Assembly (NCBI GenBank): GCA_958510825.1
Contig: OY294046.1
Span: 12,490,486 to 12,554,485 of the forward strand
Direction: 5' to 3'
Source of the DNA: Brachypterus glaber
Taxonomy: Eukaryota > Arthropoda > Insecta > Coleoptera > Kateretidae
Length of the DNA: 64,000 bases
Shown in pieces: positions 1 to 11,203 of the stretch. Every line of letters begins with the position of its first letter. Position 1 is the first letter of the stretch. The notes under the pieces were generated by a model, which worked only from the letters and a program-made list of their open reading frames with translations, was not told where the DNA came from and made no database searches. The position numbers and the translations under genes were made by a program.

Positions 1-160
1 CAGGTTTTAAAGTAGGGTTCACATCTGGTTAGAATAATAAGCTCCAGGACTTTGGATAGAGACGTTGAAATAGCTATGGGCCTGTAGTTCGAAGAGGAGG
101 CTATGTCTCCACTTTTATTCTTAACAATGGGAACAATAATGTTCTTCGTAAAGAATACTT
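1..160 (-). pseudogene. LINE (non-LTR) reverse transcriptase fragment
   Basis: The minus strand reads a short stretch typical of the start of the reverse transcriptase domain of non-LTR retrotransposons: NIIVPIVKNKSGDI, then a few serines, NYRPIAISTSLSKVLELI. The pair 'IVP.vKnKsGD' and 'NYRPIa..s..SK..E' is the family signature of insect LINE (Jockey/CR1/I-like) polymerases. It is cut by the window edge on its C-terminal side and runs into stop-rich DNA after about base 165 on its N-terminal side, so it is at best a truncated copy here. Which LINE clade it belongs to cannot be decided from 50 residues. Confidence 0.8.
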
Positions 161-865
161 TTTCGTTCAGTTTTTATTGTAGAATCGACCTGCGAAATTA
201 AAATTTTATTGGTGCTTGTTTTGTATACTTTAAAATATAAAAAAAAACTTTAAACGCTTTTATCTCAAAATTCCATTTTTTAAAACGGTTCCAGCGATTA
301 AAAAAAAACTATTTAACATATTGACTTAAATCTTTCGGTATTTTCTGGAACATCATGTTGGCGAGTTCGCTAGTGTATTTTTTTAAAGGCTTGTAATTTA
401 TTTTTTATTCCTCCTTTTTTACCCGTTTTTGGTTGGAAAAATTGAATTTTTTTCACTAAAATAAAATATGCGTGGAATTTTTGTTTTTTGGAATCTTGAC
501 TTATGTCTACACTAGTTAACTAAAGGATGTCATTTTTAACAAGACTGTTTTTGATTTTTGTGTTTCGGACCATTGGGGGCCGAGCTATAGCTGGAACCGT
601 TTGTTATTTTTGAGGAGTCCAACTTCATCGAGTGCTGCACATTTATTTATGACGACAAAAAAAAACAATTTTATTTTGTGAACTTTAAGAGTTATCTAAT
701 ACTTTGTAAAAAGTTTTGTACATAAAAATAATACAGGTCGTCTGAAAAAAAAAAATCCAAAAATCGTCAATTTTTTGCCTCAAAAATCAGAACAACCCCT
801 TAAATCCTAGATACAAAATCCTTCTCTAATAATTTATTTAAAAATTTTGCTCAATATTTACTTAC

Positions 866-1026
866 TTATCACTTTTTTCTTGTTTTACATCTTTATTATC
901 TGTTTCGCAAAATACTACCGATGGAAATGGAGTTTTCCAGTCTAAGTACAGAGTATCTACAGTCAAATCTGCAGTTATTAAGTAGGAATGTAGTACTATT
1001 TCCATAATTACCCAAAACGAGCATAT
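866..1026 (-). CDS. DEG/ENaC (pickpocket-like) sodium channel, internal exon
   Basis: A 161-nt exon with a clean acceptor (TTTCGTAG before base 1026) and donor (GTAAGTAA after base 866), starting in phase 0 and ending two bases into a codon. It encodes a hydrophobic end of a membrane segment (FWVIMEIVLHSYLI) followed by VDTLYLDWKTPFPSVVFCET and a charged tail. In the DEG/ENaC family the end of TM1 is followed by a 'y..w..pFPav.iCe' motif at the start of the extracellular domain, which is what is seen here. These are amiloride-sensitive cation channel subunits; insect pickpocket proteins act in mechano- and chemosensation. Neighbouring exons were not found: the N-terminal one should lie at higher coordinates, the rest below base 866 or outside the window. 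The intron end just upstream carries a copy of the 707-bp repeat. Confidence 0.72.
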
Positions 1027-1044
1027 CTACGAAATTTTCAAAAA

Positions 1045-1751
1045 ATAGTATATTCTGTAACTAGTATGGAATAGACAATATTCCGCGCGAGCGGAAAGTT
1101 TGTCATACGAGCCGGTAGACGAGTATGACGGTCCCGCGAGTGCGGAATGACTATTCCATACGTGTTGTAGACTATACTTTTTCTTCGACTGCAAATATGA
1201 AACACTGTATGGCTTTAAACTGCAGACAAAACAAAAAACAATGTTTTTTGTGACTCGACATTGTAAATGCAACAAAGCACATATTTTTAAATAAAGAAAT
1301 TAATGTTATTTAATAATTTTAACAAATCAGTACTTAAAAAAGATTTTTATTTAATTTTAGCACATATTTACAAATTATAATGCAAAAATTGAAGGTTATG
1401 TCAGATTGTTGTGACAGATATCAGGTTTAAATATTTAACAATAGATGGAGCAGTTTTAATTTTTTGAACTAAATTGATGAAAAACTAGTCAAATATTAAG
1501 AAAAACTAATAAACTTTATGTAATTTTAACGCAAAACTTTAAATTGCATTAAATTATTCAATGTTTCATGGTAACATATATATATATTTGCTAATTTTGC
1601 TACAGTTTTCTTTACTTTCATAAACAAGAGATGGCACACAAGTGCTCATTCTAACACTTGATACGGAATATTCATACCGTATCTAGAGCTAGAATGGATT
1701 CATTCTGTGTTTGAAAAGTGTGTGTATTTGCTTACATTCTAAAGCAGTCGT
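1045..1751. repeat. 707-bp hairpin repeat family, copy 1
   Basis: First of three near-identical copies (others at 29030 and 53716). All begin ATAGTATATTCT and end near TTCTAAAGCAGTC. Bases about 1064-1163 fold into a long imperfect hairpin: the arms GTATGGAATAG, ATTCCGC and GTCATAC are each met by their reverse complement. A second smaller hairpin near the other end pairs GATACGG with CCGTATC inside CATTCTA/TAGAATG. I see no terminal inverted repeats, no target duplication and no coding potential. Its left end is 18 bp upstream of the acceptor of the channel exon. Confidence 0.85.
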
Positions 1752-2256
1752 ATAAAAAGGAACATACTCTACAGAAAACTAATATTAAGAATTCGGAAAC
1801 TTTATCATTTTTTATAAGACCAAATTTTTTAGGTGATCCAGGGGTGCTTTACTTCCAGCCGTGTCGGTACTAGGTGCTGGCTTCGAGACAAAAGTTTTTG
1901 TCCGCCTGTGTATTCAGATATAGATAATTCTTATCAGGTCTGCCAACATCTAATGTAGTACTTTTGTGCAAAATTAGATGGCGCCACCAATTTGTACGCT
2001 CTCGATACAGAAATATTTTAGCAAAAAAGCGTGAAATAGGAGTTATATGATATTTTTAAAGGGATTTTCTCATTCTTTGTGAAAATTCTGTAGTAGAGTA
2101 GAGCAATTTCTTTATAAACGGGTTGTTTTGAGTATTGCACAAACTGCAAATTTAATTTTTCCCTATCCATCTATGGTACGTTTTAAAATAGATTCTACTT
2201 TTATAATAAAAATAGGTCGGAACTTTTAGGACATGAGGCGATAAGTCTGCTGAATA

Positions 2257-2397
2257 TATCGTCGCCTTCCTTACAAAGAGGCGTATCTCAAAATGACACT
2301 TATACATAAAGTGACATGTTCATCAAATTAATAGACATGTCGGTATTTTGCATCAATACATTTTGAGATAAGCCCCTTTGTAAGGAAGGCGACGATA
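2257..2397. mobile_element. 141-bp palindromic MITE
   Basis: Terminal inverted repeats of about 40 bp: TATCGTCGCCTTCCTTACAA at the left and its reverse complement ending GGCGACGATA at the right. The two arms can fold into one hairpin. No coding capacity. It is directly followed by another inverted-repeat element. Confidence 0.8.
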
Positions 2398-2401
2398 CGT
2401 A

Positions 2402-2783
2402 CACTGCCGCACATTAAATTCCGGACACCTAAAAAATTGACATTTTTTAAATTCAAATATTAAACTAGAAGTAAAAATGTAAAAAAATTAAAAAAAATTT
2501 TTATTAAAAATGCGGCAATAAGAAGGACTTTAATAATTTGATAAACAGTTGCAGTGGCGTAACATGCAAGTCCTAGAAGATGGGGTAAAAAACATAGTTG
2601 TACATTATTTGTTGCTGTTAATAGGAAAAAAAATTTAATCATTCTTAAAACAAACAAAAAGTAGAGAATGTTTAAGCTTCAAAACAAAAAACGAATCAGT
2701 CAAATCCATTAATTAGTTTTTGAAATATTTGAATTTAAAAAATGTCAGTTTTTTAGGTCTCCGGAATTTAATGTACGGCAGTG
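2402..2783. mobile_element. TA-flanked MITE, CACTGCCG termini
   Basis: About 62-bp terminal inverted repeats, CACTGCCGCACATTAAATTC at the left and GAATTTAATGTACGGCAGTG at the right, bounded by TA on both sides as expected for Tc1/mariner-type insertions. The 380-bp interior is AT-rich and holds only chance reading frames. Confidence 0.78.
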
Positions 2784-2864
2784 TATAAATGCAATTTAAA
2801 ATGGTATACAGGTATTGTAATTGCAATCCTAGATCTACAATTTTAAATTGAACAGAATGTTCAA

Positions 2865-3085
2865 TAAGGCTACGAAATTTAAAAGGTAATATATCCAAAA
2901 ATATTAAAAAATGTTCTTTTAAAGGTTGGTCCGGAAATGAGCCCAAGGAGCTACGTCTCTCCTGAGGGTTAATCTAAAATAGGGTTATTATCTAATATAT
3001 CCGAAACCCCACGAAGTAAAGCAACGTCATTTTGCAAATACCTTAATATTGATAAAGGCAGTCGATTTCCAAATCAAAATAGGTA
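2865..3085. repeat. Fragment of the CAGGGTTATTC element arm
   Basis: Matches, with many changes, the left arm of the element at 24410: AGGTTGGTCCGGAA, a 'GAGCTACG' block, and the later 'CTTAATATTGATAAAGGC' block occur in the same order. The outer CAGGGT end is missing. A separate CAGGGTGTCCC end begins at 3097. Confidence 0.55.
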
Positions 3086-3398
3086 AAAATATACAGGGTG
3101 TCCCATTAAAAAAACGAAAATTCGATTCTTTTGGCAGTCTAACATCTCTACTTTCAATTTCCCTACTTCCTAACCTCCCTACTCCATAACATCCCGACGC
3201 CCCTAGCCCGTAACATCCCTAGCCCCAATAATCCTATTTCCAATAACTCTACTCCTATATGCACTCGATAAGTCACTTAATAATAAAAGTGGTGGAAAGT
3301 GGAAAGTGGAAAATAGCAATGTTAGTTAGGACGTTTTAACTAAGAAGGACAGTGTTGTTGAGTTGGGGTATTATGGAGTAGGTATGTTATGCAGTAGG

Positions 3399-3669
3399 AA
3401 AAATAAAAAATAAAAAATAAAAAATAAAAAATAAAAAATAAAAAATAAAAAATAAAAAATAAAAAATAAAAAATAAAAAATAAAAAATAAAAAATAAAAA
3501 ATAAAAAATAAAAAATAAAAAATAAAAAATAAAAAATAAAAAATAAAAAATAAAAAATAAAAAATAAAAAAATAAAAAATAAAAAATAAAAAATAAAAAA
3601 TAAAAAATAAAAAATAAAAAATAAAAAATAAAAAATAAAAAATAAAAAATAAAAAATAAAAAATAAAAA
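3399..3669. repeat. (TAAAAAA)n heptanucleotide satellite
   Basis: About 38 head-to-tail copies of the 7-mer TAAAAAA over 270 bp, almost perfect, with one unit carrying an extra A near base 3570. The high purity suggests recent replication slippage. Confidence 0.97.
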
Positions 3670-4167
3670 CGTTATAAATGTTAGCTTACTGTACTAAAAC
3701 AGACACATATTATCCAAAATACTTTTTCGGTCCAGTGTAACTGATCATTAACTAAATAATGAAAACAATTAATATACGATCTTTCAAAATATTCTTTAAT
3801 AGTATGCATTTTAAAAAAGTTTGCCTGCAATCTTTTCCTAAAAATAAATCAAAAACTAAGCCTACAAGATTAGTTTACAAGTTAGTTAATAACTAATAGT
3901 TATGCACAAACGACACGTAATCATAATGTTCATTATGTTCATGTGAACATAGTGTTGTTCATTATAGGACTTCAACGGCGGGCTATATTTAAAAGTTTAT
4001 AAAAAAATTAAGAGGTAACACTACTGGCAGGCGGACTCGGTGCACTATAGAATTCTATCAATCGCCGCAATTGTACATACCCTACCGCTAAAATTTTACC
4101 AGGGTACCACTCATATACCACTCATTAGGATAGACCTTATATTTTTTTATTATCTAAATTTTTCATT

Positions 4168-4300
4168 TAGGGGTAAGCGAACGTTCAAGTATTACGTAAC
4201 GTTCCTAGGAGGGATGGGAGTCATTTTGGAGTGTTACGCCCATGTTAATGGTATAAGAAAATAGCGTTACAGTGTTACGTAATACTTGAACGTTCCCTAA
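4168..4300. mobile_element. 133-bp MITE with AACGTTCAAGTATTACGTAA arms
   Basis: Imperfect palindrome: GAACGTTCAAGTATTACGTAA at the left (starting near 4177) pairs with TTACGTAATACTTGAACGTT at the right. The outer ends read TTAGGGGT and CCCTAA. The 74-codon reading frame across it is not convincing. Confidence 0.72.
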
Positions 4301-4922
4301 CTAGAAAATTCTAAAAATGTGAGATTGATCAAACTTTGCTAATGGGGGCCCTAAAATTCGTAAAATTACCATATATCGTAAAAAATCGTTGAAAATTGTC
4401 TGTAATTTATAAGTGAAAAATTTAAAGGGCTTGAAATCTTATTTTTTACTTTTAAGCATACAAAGTTATGTGTCAAATTTAAAAATGATCAAAAGATTCT
4501 AACCCGTGCCGAAAATCAGCCAAAGTTGCCCCTGACACTAAATTTTACGAATTTCTACAAAAAAATAATTATAATAAATAGAGTTTAAAATTAAAAGATT
4601 AACACACACAGCTATTGAAGAAAGGTCACTTAACATAATGCAGATGAAAAATTATAATTTAATATATTTTGCTCTTATCCCCACTTTCTTTAAAATAACC
4701 CCTTTAAAAAAAGCTTGCTTATTGAAAAATACTATAATATTTTAAATAAATTAAATTATCCACCGATCTTATATATTTTGAGCCCATTTATTTAAAATTT
4801 GGTACAGATCGTTCAAAGGACAAAAAAAGTTATAACGGTTTAAAAAGTGTCCGTTTTTTTTGGGCCACCCTGTAGTGAAATCTACTAATTTTTTTTTGTG
4901 AACTTTTAAATATGGCCGCCGT

Positions 4923-5311
4923 CAGGGCCGTAGCGAAGAAGATTTAATGGGATAAAGTCGTAAATCACACCTTTTTTTAGTCCAAAATTATAAATTTGAT
5001 CCCATCGACAACAAAAAAGTTCATGACTAAAAAAAAATTGTTTCCACTACTGTTAAAAGTATCACTGAGAATAGTAAATACTAAACTTTTTTGCTTATTT
5101 GGAACACCAGGCAAAGTTTGTTATTGTTCTGTTATGTTTTACTTTAATAACTTGTAATTAATAACAAATGTTGCCTGGACTTTTTCGTAACGTTCAATAT
5201 TTACTATAGTAACGAATTTTGAGTGTACAACTTTTATTACGTCTACGAAAAAGTTGATCTATAAAAAAAAATATAGGTGGGGAGAGGCTCCCCCCCATAG
5301 CTAAGGCCCTG
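4923..5311. mobile_element. Short hAT-type non-autonomous element
   Basis: Ends CAGGGCCGTAGCGAAG and TAGCTAAGGCCCTG are short imperfect inverted repeats of the CAGGG(C)C..GGCCCTG kind typical of insect hAT elements. The flanks GCCGCCGT (4915-4922) and GTCGCCGT (5312-5319) match at 7 of 8 positions, as expected of an ageing 8-bp hAT target duplication. No transposase. Confidence 0.65.
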
Positions 5312-5655
5312 GTCGCCGTTGAACTAGTATATCGCAACATAAACCAGCCATTATCTGAAAATTAATAAATATTAATCCTGGTTATGAAATGACTGCAGAT
5401 ATGCAGATTTGGCACATTACTAGCCAATTTTGGTCCCAAAGTCCCAATAAATTTATCTCACTATCATTTTAACCCCTTTAAATTTCAACGTATTATACTA
5501 TACCGTTCTATTTCTAAATTGTCAATAACTGTAACTTTAAATTGCATGTTTTTATACCTATTTCATAGCGACAAGTTAACATGACTGTATAAAATATTAC
5601 ATGATTTATTATGTTACTTTTTTATGCACACAAGACAAATAAATTATCTATTATA

Positions 5656-6372
5656 CAGTGCGGTCCAAAAGTCACCCCCCCTTTTAACTTTTGAACGAGT
5701 TGAGATATCGACTTCAAATTTAGAACTCTTAAATAAGACAACTTAAACTATTTTTTAGCATATATTTGATATTTTCATCTCTTAAAATGCGGGCAGGGCG
5801 GCATGGGGGGACATTTTTTTTTGGAAAGGGGGGTCGTGTGGTACATCATTTTAAAGCTTATAAAATTCTCTATTTAAACAAGCATTTTTAAATTTTTTAA
5901 AAATGTTTTTTAAGGTTTTAATTTTTCAATTTTTTGTGCTAAAACATTCGATTTTTTAAGTTTTTTTATAAATTTTTATTTATGTCAACTAAAATTAGTT
6001 TAAAAGTATAATTAACATTTTTTTATGATGAAATTAGGCATTTTTAAAAAAATATTTGTTTTTTTTTTTAGAGGAATTTTGACATTAATACCCATTTTCA
6101 ACCCCATTTTAAACCCAATTTTTTTTTTTAATTTAAAAATATGGTTAAATGGCGAATTTTATAAGCTTTAAAATGATGTTTTACACGACCCCCCTTTCAA
6201 TTTAAAAAAATGTGCCCCCATGCCCCCCTGCCCACATTTTAAGAGCTGAAAGCATTAAATATATGCTAAAAGATAGTTTAAGTTGTCTTATTTAAAAGTT
6301 CAAAACTTGAAGTCGATATCTCAACTGGTTCAAAAGTTAAGAGAGGGTGGGGGTGACTTTTGGACCGCTCTG
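5656..6372. mobile_element. TA-flanked element, CAGTGCGGTCC family, full copy
   Basis: Begins CAGTGCGGTCCAAAAGTCAC, ends GTGACTTTTGGACCGCTCTG, with TA on both sides. The inverted arms extend over some 250 bp with interior homopolymer runs of C/G. Related copies: 37742 (broken), 38131 (right end lost), 61895 (full), and a divergent one entering the window end at about 63715. TA target and CAGT termini point to a Tc1/mariner-type donor; no transposase is present. Confidence 0.85.
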
Positions 6373-6379
6373 TACATAA

Positions 6380-7140
6380 AACAGAAACTTTTTTTATTTT
6401 TTTTTTTATGAGGGCTATTGGAGCATTTCAAAAAAACACGTTTTTCTGAAAGTTTTAAGGTCAAAAAAATCACAACTAAAGTTTAATTTTTAAATATTTA
6501 TTATAATATGAAAAATAAAATATACAAAATAAATATCTATAATATAATTTAAAAACTATATCCTACGATTTAAAAATATACCTAATATATAGGTATTTTT
6601 AACTAGATAAGTAGATTTTTAAAAAAGATTAATTCATAAAGTATATACAAAATTATATAGACTAAGAAAAAAATCTTTTCTACACGGAAAAAGAAAATGT
6701 TATATTATTTTAATATAATTTTTAAAAATTTTGTGAAAATTCAGCACATAAATAAACCGATCTAAAAAAAAGAAGTAGTAGTTTTCACTAGGATCTGACA
6801 ACAGCTTTTTAATAAAATATTAAATATGGCAATAAAAAACAAATCTGACTAGTTAGATGAAAATCTGAGGCGATGGAAAAAACCAATTTGGATTCTACAA
6901 CAAAAATCTGCCTACATATGTATTACTAATATATTATACATACGTATGTATTGACAATACATACAATACATTGTATTGTATTATATAGAATATTAGAAAA
7001 ATATTGTCAACTCCCATTTGAAAAAAAATTACAGGGCACCTCTGTTAGAAAAATATATATCACTCCAAAGATTTCATATCCGTATTTGGCAGCAGAAGTG
7101 TTAATAGAGCACAACCTAAAATAAAAATAATAATGCATAA
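6380..7140. other. AT-rich stretch without recognisable gene
   Basis: No coding exon or named element seen. There are short (ATAC)/(ACAATAC) palindromic runs around 6920-6990 and long A/T tracts. Confidence 0.5.
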
Positions 7141-7150
7141 GTTGGTATTA

Positions 7151-7290
7151 TTAAGGCTCGCATAACAACATAGTACATAAAAATGCGATGCCGTGATTGG
7201 CTTGATGTGCCGCCATGTATCTTGTAAACCAATCACGGCATCGCATTCTTATGTTTTATGGTCTTATGCAAGCTTCTGGATAGGCTTTAA
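7151..7290. mobile_element. 140-bp hairpin MITE (GCGATGCCGTGATTGG), copy 1
   Basis: One of five copies (others at 22602, 36689, 45371, 47446). Outer arms GGCTCGCATAA and TTATGCAAGC, inner arms AATGCGATGCCGTGATTGGC and CCAATCACGGCATCGCATT; about 25 nt of loop. Copies differ by a few point changes, often paired ones that keep the stem. Confidence 0.88.
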
Positions 7291-7332
7291 TCGAATAAAA
7301 AAAGTGACGGCCCATATAAAATATTATGTGTT

Positions 7333-8730
7333 GATTACCCAATAAACAATGGTTCGGCGGCCGACGGTCGGTAAAGTGATGGCAAATGATCATCGCTATT
7401 TGACGTCAGCCCGACGTTGGAACGACGTCTGATCGCCGGTCGGCAAAATGATGGCAAACGATAATCGAAACACTACGTCGGCTCAACGTCGGGCCGCCGT
7501 CGGCAAATGATAATCGAAATACTACATCGGCTCAACGTCGGGCCGCCGTCGGCATCTGACTAAACAACCTAACAGCGGCATACCATCGCACTTTGGATCA
7601 TTGATCACGAAAATGCCGCCGATTAACCGATCATATATTTTTTACACATAAATATTTTTTTTTTCAGTTTTGTTTTTTAAAACATTAATTATAATAATTA
7701 TGCTTTTGCTTTTTGCATTTTTACTTTTCCCAAGGAAAGTTTCGTGTTAGTAAAAAAAATTGAAAAATTGTTATTGCTTTTTTAAGTTTTTTGGCGTTTT
7801 GTATCCAAAATATATTTTTATTTCCAGTATTCCAGTATCAAAAATATTTAGGGTGGGGTAAAATTTACCCCATGGGGTTAAAAACAATTGAAAAAAAATC
7901 AGTTAAAAATTAAAAAAAGGATTTTTTTTATTTTTTTTTTGAATTTTTTTTGATTTTTATTTTGTTTTTGGTTTTTATTAACCTGGCCCTATAATTGGGG
8001 ATTCTGTATACATATAAAATAATAATACTGCTAAAAAACTCGTATTGCATTTAAAGAAATAAAATTCTGGAAAACATGTTTTTACCCCACCCCGACTTTA
8101 ACCAAAAACAATACCAGCCTAGAACTTTGGATAATTAACCCGTAGTCCAAAATTTAAGTCTTTAGCTAAAAGCGTTCATGAGTTATCGTGGTCACAAATT
8201 TTCCGGAAATACAGCCAATATAAAATACAAATATAAAATACTTATAGTACTTTAGTGCAACATTAGATGGCGCAACCATCTGTACGCTTTCACTACACTT
8301 TATTTTTAATTTAATATATCCTTATAAGGATCAATTCCTTTTAACGATCAATGCATAAGTCATTATGGAAAATTTTGTACTAGAGCAGTACAAAATGTCT
8401 ATGTTGCGATCTATAGATTGCAATTTGCAACATCTGATCTTAAAATAGTCGGTAAATGGTTGGCAATATGATCGGCAAATGATCATCCTTTGATGATCTA
8501 AAAATGGTCGGTAAATGGTTGGCAATATGATCGGAAAAGAGCGGCAAATGATGATGATCTTAAAATGGTCGGTAAGTAGTTGGCAATATGGTCGGCAAAA
8601 GAGCGGCAAATGATCATCGTTTGACCGTAGGCAACTGTCTCCTATTGACGGCGGGCCGCCCATCAATTGCCGACGTCGGAACGCCGTCGCACCGTCGGCA
8701 TGCCGACGGTTGGCCGGTGGGCGGGGTATA
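7333..8730. repeat. GC-rich CGGC-type element with internal short repeats
   Basis: Two GC-rich blocks, 7340-7565 and about 8440-8725, enclose an AT-rich middle. The left block repeats GACGTCGG/GGTCGGCAAAATGATGGC-like units; the right holds three or more copies of TGGTCGGTAAATGGTTGGCA followed by GATCGGCAAA. Their composition is unlike the surroundings. The likely reading is one non-autonomous transposon whose subterminal regions are made of short repeats; similar-looking GC-rich blocks occur at 62.8-63.1 and 63.35-63.5 kb. I could not define exact ends. Confidence 0.5.
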
Positions 8731-8739
8731 ACCCGCCGC

Positions 8740-9635
8740 AGTTGGAGCCGTTTTAATAAATGCAAGTAATCAGCCAAGCAAATTCTGCAAAATAATAAAA
8801 AACCAACTTTTTCCTCAAGAAGTAATTTCAGACCAATGTTTATGAAGGTGTCATCTTTTTGTTTGTTTATTTACTAACAGAAACGTGATACAACTTTGTG
8901 GTGTAAAATGTAGATGTCGCTAGTCGACTTTCAGGCTACCTAGGTGCGAAGTTGAGTAGTTTCCACCTTATTATGAATTCAAATCATTATACTTAAATTA
9001 AAAATGTAAAAAACATTAGTGTATACTATAATTATGTTTAATAATATAGTATATTTAAATCTATTAAAATTAAACTACTAGTTCATATAAAACTCATACA
9101 GAACTAATGTTTCTTAAAATTTACAATAAAATATCCAAAGTATGTTTCCAATAGGCAACACTGTACCCCTGTTAGCCATTTTACGACATTAGACTGTGAG
9201 TTTACACATTCTTTCTCTCTCTTTACGCGTACTAAGTGTGAACAATAGTCACTCCCCACCAGCCCCTCACCGTAGTTGGTTCACGCTTCAAACAAAGCAT
9301 ACGGTAGATTTCATCATGTTCCTTCTTGAGGTAAAAGTTCTTTGTAAAAAACGGAGAGCGTCGCATACACTGATTCGCAGTACCGTCACTTTTTAGGCTG
9401 TAATAAAGTGTTTGGGCTATCAACTTTGTATAGGTGGACAATAAATACAAGTGAAAGGTGAAGTTAAATATGCGAAATACCCAACGAACTAATAACTCTT
9501 ATCTCTAGAATAGGCATTTCATTCGTAAAAACTGACAAAAATGTCAGCAACATAAATATCTGCCTGCCTTACTCGCACATCCTTGTTTTAACAGAGACAA
9601 CAATACCAGTTACCAGTAATTGTTAGCTTTGTTCG
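8740..9635. other. Stretch without recognised gene
   Basis: No exon recognised. Around 9481 the motif CAACGAACTAATAACTCTT faces its reverse complement at about 10545 (AAGAGTTATTAGTTAGTTG); the pair also forms the ends of the small MITE at 35593, so 9481-10572 could be a longer member of that family. Confidence 0.4.
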
Positions 9636-9636
9636 G

Positions 9637-9762
9637 GATACGCTAGAATCAGTTCTGGACTACTGTTTATTGGTTATTTAAAGTCACATGGTAATAAGGA
9701 TTAAACCTCCATTGGTCAGAACCAGTTCTAAACAGTTCTGAACTCGAATCTCGAACAAGCCT
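9637..9762. mobile_element. 126-bp MITE, TTGTTCGGGATACG ends
   Basis: Left GCTTTGTTCGGGATACGCTA and right TCGAATCTCGAACAAGCC pair as imperfect arms, with an inner AGTTCTGGACT/CAGTTCTGAACT pair. A relative with GAACTGGTTCTGAACC lies at 18125-18215. Confidence 0.6.
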
Positions 9763-10950
9763 GTTATTGTTCTGTGCTAAATATACATTATAGTATATTA
9801 AATTTCAAGATTCAGTGGGTGTAAATAAACGCATGTGAATAGAACGGATTTAGTGACAGGGTAGGACTCAAAATAAGGGAACTTCTATATGACGGTCCAT
9901 TGCATGCATGATACGCTTTTGCAAGTTTTTTCGTACTGACCTGTTTAACTTTCTACATCCCTACTCTCGCAACATTCGAGTGTCTTAACCAATAAAGCCA
10001 CGCGCCCGTTGCCGTGGTGCGCGATTCTTTTGTTTACTTCCACTTCATATTGAAGTTGAATTTACTATAGATCATTTATCCCCTCTCTAGATATGGCATT
10101 AATGTTACGTAAAACAAAGCTAATTGTAAACAAACCATTATAGCGTTGAGGTGGCGGGGAGGTGAAGTCTACCTTGGGACAAGGTAATTTAAATTATTTG
10201 AATTTAAATTTAGCGCATACTTTCTTAGTGTAGATTAACTGCGGCTTTTAATTTCTTTTCTGCCCAACCGCCTTCACGAGCTGATGCTCAACGGACGTAA
10301 CTTGTCCTTAGAGTGCAAGTCTACAGCCTGCTTGGGTATGTTAATATTTTATCAAAGGTTTTACATCGTTTTATTGAAGAGTTATTTACAACCACAAGAA
10401 ACCCACTTAACCCCGAGACGCTCATTTTCTGGCAAAAAGGGGCTATTGCAACCTATATGTTGCACTTCGGTTTGTCGTGGACTCAAACAAACAAACAAAC
10501 CGAGATGTGGCCGATACTTTATATTAACGGTAAACGTATTTTAGAGAGAAGAGTTATTAGTTAGTTGTTAAAAATTAATGGCGAAAGGCTAGAATTAGTG
10601 ACGGATATATAGATATATGAGTTTGATTTTTATTTATAAAATAGTCAATAATGTGTTACCTAGATATTTAAATAATCTAGTTACTTATATATTATTCTCC
10701 ATACGATCATTTTTCACTGAGATACAGCCTTTTAAAAATCACTAAAAAATTTAGGAAATTTGTTTCCTTAATTTTTTCTAGTAGTGTAGTAATTGATAAG
10801 AGGGTCTATGTTATTTGATATGTGTGACTTTTTCTACTACATAGTGATGCCAGATTGTAACAATAAGTGATTGCCTCCAAGCTTATGTCACGCGCAAAAC
10901 ACATATGGTGGCAACGTCGTAAACTGGTAAAACAGGACGCTACAAAACCA

Positions 10951-11203
10951 CTAAACATATTTTAAAATGTTCATACAAAAAGTAGTTGAGTAGTTATTTT
11001 TTGCGCTATGTGTTTTTATTAATAAAAATTCGGGTAATGTAATTTGTAAACAGCTCCTTACAGTAAGGACCTTACTTGATATAGTCACTCCAACGGTAAA
11101 GAAAGGAGAAGCACATCCAGCCTGCAGCAAAAATGGAAAGACCAGATTTCCAGACATTGCACCTGAACGTCCAATCATCATTGTCAGTGAAACACACATG
11201 GTT
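10951..11203 (-). CDS. Gene A last exon: TM11-TM12 and C-terminus
   Basis: Acceptor TTTTTTAG, then ACC ATG TGT GTT, encoding RTMCVSLTMMIGRSGAMSGN, LVFPFLLQAG and CASPFFTVGVTIS. At 11076 there is a good GTAAGG donor, exactly where gene B splices. If it is not used, the frame stays open to TAG at 10951..10953 and adds SKVLTVRSCLQITLPEF plus a polar tail. In gene B the spliced tail has Thr-Leu-Pro the same 12 residues past this point, so read-through is the preferred model. The alternative is an exon ending at 11076 and an unrecognised terminal exon further down. The TM part is firm; the tail is less so. Confidence 0.7.

Noticed and set aside
8331..8777. 148-codon minus-strand frame
   Set aside because: It lies across tandem GGTCGGTAAATGG-type repeats; the protein is itself repetitive (ICRSY/FKI units) and resembles no family.
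10284..10564. Overlapping plus-strand frames of 83-86 codons
   Set aside because: Two frames are open together, with no motifs or splice signals; treated as chance.
10860..10935. Possible terminal exon of gene A after TTTTGTAG
   Set aside because: The frame is open but the peptide (SCFTSLRRCHHMC...) has no resemblance to SV2-like C-termini, and the read-through model fits better.
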